This document shows positions 35,508 through 42,882 of a DNA stretch of 64,000 bases, piece after piece. The stretch comes from UBA6059 sp040222235 (GTDB taxonomy: Bacteria; Bacteroidota; Bacteroidia; Cytophagales; Cyclobacteriaceae): NCBI GenBank assembly GCA_040222235.1, contig JAVKDO010000110.1, positions 27,018 through 91,017 on the forward strand, in the 5' to 3' direction. The translations under genes and the position numbers were made by a program. The notes under the pieces are model-generated. The model did not search any database. It saw only the letters and a list, made by a program, of their open reading frames with translations, and was not told the origin of the DNA. How positions within the stretch are numbered: the first letter of the stretch is position 1; every line of letters begins with the position of its first letter.

Positions 35508-37334
35508 CTAGGAGGCTGACGAAGTTGGAATGATGCCCATTTTTTGCATGAGTACGGACGCATTGAAGCTTCTGCAAATTCCATCAGATATACGATAATC
35601 AAAGATGAGCTCGCCATCGTCGAGTCGGCTATTGAAACTGTAATTGATTAGTTTTTTGTTTGTGTCTTCGAGTTTGCCAAGTGCTAAGTCATGTGTTGAA
35701 ATCAAGCCAACAGCCGAGCGTTCGGATAGCTGCGCAATAAGTGCTATACCTCCTTTGTGTCGATCATCTGAGTTGGTGCCCTTCAGAATCTCATCCAGCA
35801 AATAGAGAGCCGGTGTTTCGGTGGTCAAGTCGAGCAGTTCTCTGATGCGCTTAAGCTCCGCATAAAATGAGCTTACACTTTCCCCAAGATCATCTTGTGT
35901 CCTCATGCCTGAAAAAACTTTGATGGGTGCCCAGGTGAACTTGGATGCACAAACGGGCAAGCCCATTTGCGCTAGTACAATATTGAGGCCAACCGTCCTC
36001 AAAAAGGTGCTCTTCCCAGACATATTAGAGCCTGTGACCAGTCCGACTGTACCTTCACCCTTCACTTCAAAATCATTCGTGATGCGCTTGTCCTGTGGAA
36101 TCAAGGGATGTCCCAAATCGACAGTCTGGATATGATACTCCTGCCCTTTTTTCAATTCTGGAAATACAAACTGAGGGTGAGCATAAGCAAATGCCGACAG
36201 GCTGCTCATCATCTCGAGCTCAGCGGCTACCTCTATCCAGTCGAGCATGAGTTCTCCATATTCATCCTTCCACTCCAGTGCCTTGAGGTACCAATAGAGA
36301 TCCAGTAGCAGTACACCATTGATGATTCCATAAATCATGTTGGCTCGATTATCGAAGTTCTGAAGGATGTTTTCCAGCTGCTTGAGGATCTTATTCGCAG
36401 ACTTGCCATCACGACCAAGCCGTGCTTGCAGGCCGACCAACTCCGCGCCTTCAAAGGATTGACGCTCCAACTTGAGAATGATCTCTTTGTACGTCCTGAT
36501 GAGGTTGAGTGATCTGGTGACTTCTCTGGACATTTTATTGACCTTCGACACGAAACCTACCATCACCACATAATGGAAAAATATGAAGCCCAAGACTAAA
36601 TGAATGGCGTAGCTTGGATAAACAGCAATCATTATAAAGAGGGTAAACGGAGAGAAAACATTAAAAACCTTTAAGAGTACCTTATTTCCTAAATGCTCAT
36701 TATCTGCTATCCAATTGATTAGTGCGCTATCGCTACTCTCAATCCTCGCTTTCTCGTCCTTGCCTTTATAATATCTGCCTGCTGCCTCTAGTTGCTGCCT
36801 AAATTCCAGCTCCTTACCGAGTTCTTGAACCGCTTGTTGCCTCGCACCAATTTTGTCATTATCCAAATGACTGAGGAGTGCTTCTATCAGCTTTTCATTT
36901 CCTTTTTTAGTGGTCGTGCGATTGACCAACTGATACAACGAAGGGCTTCCAAAGATATCTAAGTCCAGTGCGAAGGGATGATCTTTGTCCAAGTGGGACA
37001 TACCATCATCCAAGCCTTTCAGATTTCCATCTAACCTCTGAAGCTCTTCTTGGTTAATATCTTTAAGATGCTCTGTTATTTGAAGTCGTGTCTTTTTTTT
37101 CTGATAAGAGAAGACAAGCCATATGAATAATGGAGCTACTACTGTAAGGCTGATGGCCAGTGATAAGCCCTCTTTTTCTGATAAGAAGTAAATAGAAAGT
37201 GCAGCTGACAGCAAAAAAACAACCAGTCGGCTGATCGTCAAGGAGTTGAGCCGGTTTTTGAGTACTTTTATTTCTGCTTCGCAGGCTTGGGCTTTGTCTT
37301 TGAATTGGAGGTAAGGGTTAGCGAGGGCCGTCAT
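35508..37334 (-). CDS. membrane-associated MutS-like ATPase
   Basis: 608 residues. The C-terminal third is the MutS ABC-type ATPase: Walker A GLVTGSNMSGKSTFLRTVGL, DDLGESVSSFYAELKRI and Walker B YLLDEILKGTNSDDRHKGG. The mismatch-recognition and connector domains of MutS1 are missing. The N-terminal half instead has two hydrophobic pairs (about 37-74 and 215-255), so it is probably anchored to the inner membrane. This form is common in Bacteroidota and its role is unknown; a direct mismatch-repair role is unlikely. It is just upstream of purKE on the same strand. Confidence 0.85.
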   Translation of the reverse strand: MTALANPYLQFKDKAQACEAEIKVLKNRLNSLTISRLVVFLLSAALSIYFLSEKEGLSLAISLTVVAPLFIWLVFSYQKKKTRLQITEHLKDINQEELQRLDGNLKGLDDGMSHLDKDHPFALDLDIFGSPSLYQLVNRTTTKKGNEKLIEALLSHLDNDKIGARQQAVQELGKELEFRQQLEAAGRYYKGKDEKARIESSDSALINWIADNEHLGNKVLLKVFNVFSPFTLFIMIAVYPSYAIHLVLGFIFFHYVVMVGFVSKVNKMSREVTRSLNLIRTYKEIILKLERQSFEGAELVGLQARLGRDGKSANKILKQLENILQNFDNRANMIYGIINGVLLLDLYWYLKALEWKDEYGELMLDWIEVAAELEMMSSLSAFAYAHPQFVFPELKKGQEYHIQTVDLGHPLIPQDKRITNDFEVKGEGTVGLVTGSNMSGKSTFLRTVGLNIVLAQMGLPVCASKFTWAPIKVFSGMRTQDDLGESVSSFYAELKRIRELLDLTTETPALYLLDEILKGTNSDDRHKGGIALIAQLSERSAVGLISTHDLALGKLEDTNKKLINYSFNSRLDDGELIFDYRISDGICRSFNASVLMQKMGIIPTSSAS

Positions 37335-37353
37335 TGTTTAATCTATATATTGA

Positions 37354-37369
37354 GTAGATACGTATCTAC
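37354..37369. promoter_or_regulatory. perfect 16-bp palindrome between divergent genes
   Basis: GTAGATACGTATCTAC reads the same on both strands and is followed by a second inverted pair (CTACG, CGTAG) at 37366-37379. It sits in the 82-base gap between the divergent MutS-like gene and the MG2/plug gene, a position suited to an operator for either. Confidence 0.45.
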
Positions 37370-37416
37370 GCTTACGTAGGAGAGTAATAAACCACCAAAA
37401 ATAAACCAATTCGCCT

Positions 37417-40278
37417 ATGGTAAACCGCTACAAGACAGCTTTGCCAAAACTTATTTTAGGCACGCTGCTATTAATTACCACAGTCGGTTTTATTTCAATC
37501 GATGAGCGATTCATCATTGAACTCAGTAATCGACTATCCAGCTTCAATGACGCAAGGCCAGCAGAGAAAATCTATCTTCAACTGGATCGAGAGGTTTACC
37601 AACCAGGTGATGATCTTTGGTTTAAGGGCTATATCCTGGATGCCATTTCCTTCCGGCCGATTGAGCGATCCAAGACACTGTTCGTCACAGTACTAGATGA
37701 CGAGGGCAGTCTGGTGAGCCAAGACAAATTCATTATCAAGAATGGCTACAGTGCCGGTGACCTTACCCTACCGGAAGTGATGGATGATGGCAACTATCAA
37801 ATCACAGCCTACACAAGCTGGATGAAAAACTATGATGACCCCCAGGTTTTCAGCAAATCTGTGCAGGTGAAAAAACTTGCCCCAGTTGAAATGATCATGC
37901 CGAAAGTGACATTGGATTTGTCCTTTAGCGACTCAATCTACCATCCAGGTCAAGAGGTTGCGATCAAGGTAGTTACATCAACAACTGAGCGTGCAGAGAC
38001 CAAAGAGCTGCAGTATGAGTTTTCCATCAAAGCAGATGGAGAAGAAGTACATAAGGGAAGTGGCTATGGTCTCAATAACGGCAGCTTCTATATACGATAC
38101 ACTTTACCAGAAAATCAGGAGTCAAGCAGCTTCACCGCAGAAATCTCATCCCTCTATGAAGATCAGACCATAGCGGTTGATGCGATGATCCCTGTCGAAG
38201 TGCCAAGTGTCAATATTGACTTCTTTCCAGAGGGAGGTAAGGCCATCAGGGGCGTCAGCTCAAGGGTTGCCTTCAGGGCAAGTGACAAGTTTGGCAACCC
38301 AGTGATCATTTCCGGTAGGGTAGAATCTAGTAGCGGACAAAAAGTAGCCGAGGTATCAACAAGACATAGAGGCATGGGAGACTTCAATTTCTTCCCCAAA
38401 GACAGCCTCTACTATCTGGTAGTTACCTCTCCAGAGATCAAGGAAAATAGATTCCCAATCAGGGATATCGCGGCGAGTGGCCTCAGCCTGAGTATAGTTG
38501 GTCAATCCGATCAAGTCTTAAATGTCCGCGTCTCCTCCTCAGATACAAAGAGAAAAGAGCGTGTCTTCCTTACAGCGATGGTTCGCAATCAGATCTACTG
38601 GTCACTCTCTGGCAATCTCAAAGATGAGGCGTTTGTCTCTATACCCTGTAGCAACTTGCCTACCGGAATAGTACAAATCACACTGTTTGATACCAATGGT
38701 ATACCTCAAGCCGAGCGGCTGGCTTTTGTCAATGAAAAAAGGAAACTCAACGTGGAGTTGATTACAGATAAATCGACCTATGGGCCTAGAGAGAAAGTAA
38801 GAGCTAAAATAAGAGTGACCGATCCGGAGGGTCAGCCGGTAACGGCCAACCTATCAATGACTGCATATGATAATATGTACTCCTTCCTATCTCGCAATAA
38901 GGGTACAGATATATTTAGTCATCTCTATCTCGACTCTGAGATACCCGGCGGGCTACCCAATGTCTCGGACTACTTTGATGAGTCGGAAGACGCACAGGAA
39001 GCATTGGATCTTATGCTGATGACTGACGGCTGGCGCAAATTTGACTTCACTCAAATCCTCAGTGACTCAGTGAAGTATCAAAAAGCGATAAGCCGGGATT
39101 ACTTCGAGGGTCAGGTAGTCAACAACTGGGGCAAGCCTGTGGAGGGTGCAAAAGTCAGTATTGTGCAGTCCGGCACCTATCAGAGCTATGATGTGAATAG
39201 TGGGCTAAATGGCTCCTTCTTTTTTGACAAAACAAACCTTGATCACAGCCCGTCGGAGGTACTTTTTAGTGCGCTATCTAAAAGAGGAAAACAGAATGTG
39301 AAAATTGAATTAAAGGAGTACCTGGATGATCAATTCATTCCGCAGTATTTGGAAAATCATCCTCTCAAAGATGCTGAGCAAATCTCCGAAGACAGAATCC
39401 GCTTCAACTCCATCTACTATACAGGTGATCGATTGAGCTTTCTCAAGGACCTTGGCGACTACAAGCTTCTTCAAGAGATATTAATCGAGGAAAAGCGCAT
39501 CCTACCTGAAAAAGTAGATGATGTGGTCAAAGAGTTTAAAAACTACTCAACCGACTCTAAGTCCGGTGAAGAGTTGCGCAACTCAGATGACTTTCTGGGT
39601 ATATTACGTCAGGTGACTAATGTGCCAAGTGTCGATTTCTCCAATGGAAATGTGTACTTCCGATCATTGCGTGGACAGGCAGCTTCCGTAGGTGGTTTTT
39701 CACGAACAATAGCAAACGATGCAACAGGTGTGGCTGAGCAGGTGGGTCAAACTAACCGGAATAATCTTGAGGAATCCAACGGTGTGCTCTTCATTCTGAA
39801 TGGTACTCCAATGGGTCACGATTACAATCGTCTCAACTACCTGCGTCCTGAAATGATAGAGTTCGTAACTGTAATGAAAGGTAGCCGAGCGGCGACCCTC
39901 TACGGTGGTCGTGCTCAGGCTGGAGTGGTCTTTGTTACCATAAAAAAAGAACTAGAGAACATGCGAGAGAACGAAGAAGCGCATTTTACGATAGTCAATA
40001 ACTACTCCTTCCCAAGGGTTTTTGAAGGCCGTAAGTATGAGACTGAGATGGATATCATCAACGTCGAACCAGACTTAAGAAATACCCTGCATTGGGAACC
40101 GGAGATCATCCTCGATGAAAATGGCGAGGCTTACGTGGAGTTTTACAATTCTGATAGGAATACCTGGGTGAACCTGAAAATCGAAGGTGTCAGCACCGCC
40201 GGACTAGTCGGAACAGGCATGAGCGGCTACAGAATCGATAAGTCTGCCAGGGCTAGCTTAGCCACTGATAAACAATAA
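37417..40278 (+). CDS. MG2-domain / TonB-plug-like envelope protein without a barrel
   Basis: 953 residues with an N-terminal signal or anchor (LILGTLLLITTVGFISI). Domains in order: an alpha-2-macroglobulin MG2-like domain (RPAEKIYLQLDREVYQPGDD, LWFKGYIL), several Ig-like macroglobulin domains, a carboxypeptidase-regulatory-like insert (VVNNWGKPVEGAKVSIVQSG) and, near residues 765-840, a TonB-receptor plug-like segment (GVLFILNGTPM, IEFVTVMKGSRAATLYGGRA). There is no 22-strand barrel after the plug. The family is Bacteroidota-specific and may be surface or periplasmic scaffolding. Three copies of the CCTAYCGGAA word lie in its first 420 codons. Confidence 0.75.
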   Translation: MVNRYKTALPKLILGTLLLITTVGFISIDERFIIELSNRLSSFNDARPAEKIYLQLDREVYQPGDDLWFKGYILDAISFRPIERSKTLFVTVLDDEGSLVSQDKFIIKNGYSAGDLTLPEVMDDGNYQITAYTSWMKNYDDPQVFSKSVQVKKLAPVEMIMPKVTLDLSFSDSIYHPGQEVAIKVVTSTTERAETKELQYEFSIKADGEEVHKGSGYGLNNGSFYIRYTLPENQESSSFTAEISSLYEDQTIAVDAMIPVEVPSVNIDFFPEGGKAIRGVSSRVAFRASDKFGNPVIISGRVESSSGQKVAEVSTRHRGMGDFNFFPKDSLYYLVVTSPEIKENRFPIRDIAASGLSLSIVGQSDQVLNVRVSSSDTKRKERVFLTAMVRNQIYWSLSGNLKDEAFVSIPCSNLPTGIVQITLFDTNGIPQAERLAFVNEKRKLNVELITDKSTYGPREKVRAKIRVTDPEGQPVTANLSMTAYDNMYSFLSRNKGTDIFSHLYLDSEIPGGLPNVSDYFDESEDAQEALDLMLMTDGWRKFDFTQILSDSVKYQKAISRDYFEGQVVNNWGKPVEGAKVSIVQSGTYQSYDVNSGLNGSFFFDKTNLDHSPSEVLFSALSKRGKQNVKIELKEYLDDQFIPQYLENHPLKDAEQISEDRIRFNSIYYTGDRLSFLKDLGDYKLLQEILIEEKRILPEKVDDVVKEFKNYSTDSKSGEELRNSDDFLGILRQVTNVPSVDFSNGNVYFRSLRGQAASVGGFSRTIANDATGVAEQVGQTNRNNLEESNGVLFILNGTPMGHDYNRLNYLRPEMIEFVTVMKGSRAATLYGGRAQAGVVFVTIKKELENMRENEEAHFTIVNNYSFPRVFEGRKYETEMDIINVEPDLRNTLHWEPEIILDENGEAYVEFYNSDRNTWVNLKIEGVSTAGLVGTGMSGYRIDKSARASLATDKQ
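37767..38668. repeat. cluster of three copies of the word TTCCGRTAGG
   Basis: Copies at 37767-37776 (minus), 38310-38319 (plus) and 38659-38668 (minus), within 902 bases of one gene. This is the densest group of a 10-base word found 18 times in the window (see findings). Confidence 0.8.
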
Positions 40279-42367
40279 AGGCAGACAAATAGGCCACTGC
40301 CGACATGTAAATCAACTGAAGTATCGGCCATTTCCAGCCCTTGGTCTCTCTGTAAACTACTGCTACAGTACTCATGCACTGCATGGCAAAAACGTAAAAC
40401 ACCATCAGGGAAAATCCTAAAGCGGGTGTATACATGGGCCCACCAGTGTCGTGGTTGATTTCATCTCTTAGTCGACTCTTGATCGTACCCTCATCTTCAA
40501 AATCAGATCCTACGCTGTAAATCGTAGCGATCGTACCTACGAAGACCTCTCTAGCGGCGAATGAAGTGATCAACGCAATGCCAATCTTCCAATCATAGCC
40601 CAATGGCTTGATCGCAGGCTCTATCAACTTGCCCAAGTGACCCGCATAAGACTGCTCTAATTGGTATGCTGCGATAGCATTATCCATTGCCGATTCATCC
40701 AGGTTGGGTTGTGCAGTACGCACCTGCGCTTCAGCTCGATCAAATTCTTCTCCCGGCCCATAGCTCGCCAGCACCCACAGGACAATCGAGATGGCTAGGA
40801 TGATTTTTCCAGCTTCAAAAACGAAGGTCTTACTTTTCTCTAGTACCGTAATACCTACGTTACCCCAACGTGGGGAGCGATAAATGGGTAACTCCATCAT
40901 GAAATAACTGCGCTCGCTTGTTTTCAGGAGCTTTTTCATGACATAAGCCGACAATATGGCCATCACAAAACCTAATAAATACATAGCCATCAGGGTCAGA
41001 CCTTGAAGGTTGAATACGCCAAGAAAGTTTTTGTCCGGTACCACTAGTGCAATCAAGATCGCATAGACAGGTAATCTTGCCGAACAACTCATGAATGGGG
41101 TCACAAAAATGGTGATGAGCCTGTCCTTCCAGCTATCTATGGTGCGGGTGGCCATGATGGCGGGGATAGCACATGCCATTCCTGAAATCAACGGCACAAC
41201 ACTCTTGCCATTAAGCCCAAACTTGATCATAATCCGATCCATCAAAAACACGACCCTAGCCATATAACCTGACTCCTCGAGGATAGCAATGAAGGCAAAA
41301 AGTAAGGCGATCTGTGGGATAAAAATCACAACCCCCCCAAGACCAGGAATGATACCTTCGGCAATAAGATCATTGAGAATACCCTCAGGTAAGGTCTTAT
41401 GCACCCATCCACTCATCTCACTAAACCCAAGATCAATCAGATCCATAAAGGGCTCAGCCCATGCGAAAATCGTCTGGAAAATCAAGAAAAGAATGCTCAG
41501 AAATATGGCATAGCCGTATATCTTATGCGTAAATATTTTATCTAGTCTGTCAGTTAAGGATCGCCCTGCCTTCACGGGTTTAATAACTAAGGCCTCATCC
41601 AGCCTTTTCTTGATTAGGGCAAAGCGATCGAGGGTCTCTTTCTCCTGAAGCTTTTTGTCTTGGAAGTCATACTGGGCTTTTATCCCAGCGACCCATTCTT
41701 TTTCATCAGGTGATAGAAAGTTGAGTTCATTGAGCTGCTGTGCCATTTGGTAGGCGCGATAGCCATTCTTATGTGGGTATTTCTCTAGAATGGCCCTAAC
41801 TAATTCTTGTGAGAGCTCCTCGGCTGCATAAAAACTTTTGAATTCACCCTGCTTTTCCGGTGCTTCAGTAATTGCATGCTTGAGATCGTCGAGACCGCTT
41901 CCTTCCCTTGCGTTGATTACAACTACTGAACTATCCAGTGACTGAGAAAGGGCCTTTGCATCTATTTCAAACCCAGACTTCCCAGCCACATCCATCATGT
42001 TGAGGGCCAATATGGTAGGGATTCCAAGATCTTTAATCTCAGTAAAAAGGAGCATGTTTCGCTCCAAATTGGAGGCATCTACCACCACGACAACTACATC
42101 TGGATACTCCGCGTGCTCTCCATTACTTAGCAAGTTGATCACTACGCGCTCGTCCAGAGATCTGGGATATATACTATAGGTGCCTGGTAAATCCAGTAAT
42201 TCTATATTGGTATCATTCCCAATGGAGGCAATACCGGATTTCATATCTACGGTGACACCAGGGAAGTTGCCTACTTTCTGATTGAGGCCAGTGAGTTGAT
42301 TGAATAATGATGACTTACCAGAATTGGGATTGCCTACGAGGGCTACTTTCAGCATTGAATTCGCCAT
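40253..42367 (-). CDS. feoB: ferrous iron transport protein B
   Basis: 704 residues. The N-terminal G domain has G1 GNPNSGKSSLFNQLTG, G3 DLPGTYSI and G4 LNMMD; the C-terminal part has the FeoB membrane region with paired Gate domains (GVVIFIPQIALLFAFIAIL, CSARLPVYAIL, FAAREVFVGTIATIYS). It imports Fe2+ across the inner membrane. It is coupled to feoA with 2 bases between genes and overlaps the end of the convergent MG2/plug gene by 26 bases. Confidence 0.97.
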   Translation of the reverse strand: MANSMLKVALVGNPNSGKSSLFNQLTGLNQKVGNFPGVTVDMKSGIASIGNDTNIELLDLPGTYSIYPRSLDERVVINLLSNGEHAEYPDVVVVVVDASNLERNMLLFTEIKDLGIPTILALNMMDVAGKSGFEIDAKALSQSLDSSVVVINAREGSGLDDLKHAITEAPEKQGEFKSFYAAEELSQELVRAILEKYPHKNGYRAYQMAQQLNELNFLSPDEKEWVAGIKAQYDFQDKKLQEKETLDRFALIKKRLDEALVIKPVKAGRSLTDRLDKIFTHKIYGYAIFLSILFLIFQTIFAWAEPFMDLIDLGFSEMSGWVHKTLPEGILNDLIAEGIIPGLGGVVIFIPQIALLFAFIAILEESGYMARVVFLMDRIMIKFGLNGKSVVPLISGMACAIPAIMATRTIDSWKDRLITIFVTPFMSCSARLPVYAILIALVVPDKNFLGVFNLQGLTLMAMYLLGFVMAILSAYVMKKLLKTSERSYFMMELPIYRSPRWGNVGITVLEKSKTFVFEAGKIILAISIVLWVLASYGPGEEFDRAEAQVRTAQPNLDESAMDNAIAAYQLEQSYAGHLGKLIEPAIKPLGYDWKIGIALITSFAAREVFVGTIATIYSVGSDFEDEGTIKSRLRDEINHDTGGPMYTPALGFSLMVFYVFAMQCMSTVAVVYRETKGWKWPILQLIYMSAVAYLSAFIVYQWLS

Positions 42368-42369
42368 CC

Positions 42370-42588
42370 TTAGTTGAGAGAAATGGCTTCTGCCTCATTG
42401 AGGCGTAATGAGAGACTATAGCCTCTTAACTTGAAGCACCTGGGTCCATTGAAAGGTGCCGCAAACTTGAATTGGATTTCCTGTCCAGGAAGTACACCCA
42501 TCTCCATAAGCTTGAGAGACATATCGCTATCGCTGAATCCTGCAACTGTGCCTTTCTCTCCGGGCTTTAGTTGAGCGGCTGTCTTCAT
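42370..42588 (-). CDS. feoA: ferrous iron transport protein A
   Basis: 72 residues from ATG 42588 (MKTAAQLKPGEKGTVAGFSD); the longer frame upstream has no FeoA similarity. It is an SH3-like fold with the family pattern LKLMEMGVLPGQEIQF and a final YSLSLRLNEAEAI. It is a cytosolic regulator of FeoB. A 14-bp dyad (CTGATT/AATCAG, 42685-42698) lies about 97 bases upstream and could be an operator, but does not match a Fur box. Confidence 0.93.
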   Translation of the reverse strand: MKTAAQLKPGEKGTVAGFSDSDMSLKLMEMGVLPGQEIQFKFAAPFNGPRCFKLRGYSLSLRLNEAEAISLN

Positions 42589-42730
42589 GCTTTGTTTATT
42601 TAGATTGATTAAAGATAGAAGCCAAAGGTAAGTCCTGCCAGGGAATTGACCAATGTTTTGGTGAAGATAGCCGAGTCTCAAAAACTGATTTTAATCAGAA
42701 CCCCGGATTTGATTTAAAGTTCGATCAATT

Positions 42731-42878
42731 ATGAAAAGCCCTAATCAGCACAAGCAGAAGAAAACAACGCAAAAATCAAAAAAGTAATCCCAAGGATAAA
42801 AAAGATTCCTCCGAAAAAGATTCAGACGGAATAGGGATTCCATCTGTGGATTTTAGGAGAATGCTAGGCCTGTGGTAG
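42731..42878 (+). pseudogene. possible small Lys/Asp-rich gene broken by one base in a poly-A run
   Basis: From ATG 42731 a frame of 18 codons (MKSPNQHKQKKTTQKSKK) hits TAA right after a run of six A (42778-42783). Removing one A joins it to a frame that continues SNPKDKKDSSEKDSDGIGIP and ends SVDFRRMLGLW, stop at 42878, giving a 49-residue hydrophilic protein. The composition is continuous across the junction. It may be a frameshifted gene, a base-calling error in a homopolymer or a +1 frameshift; it may also be chance. The lysine-rich run makes this one of the weaker calls. Confidence 0.35.
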
Positions 42879-42882
42879 TTAA

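Noticed and set aside
42685..42698. Dyad CTGATT-TT-AATCAG upstream of feoAB as a Fur box
   Set aside because: It is symmetric but does not match the GATAATGATAATCATTATC pattern; kept only as a note under feoA.
42778..42787. Slippery heptamer A AAA AAG before the stop of the small frame at 42731
   Set aside because: A -1 slip leads to a frame that does not continue the protein; the coherent continuation needs +1, so classical -1 programmed frameshifting does not fit.
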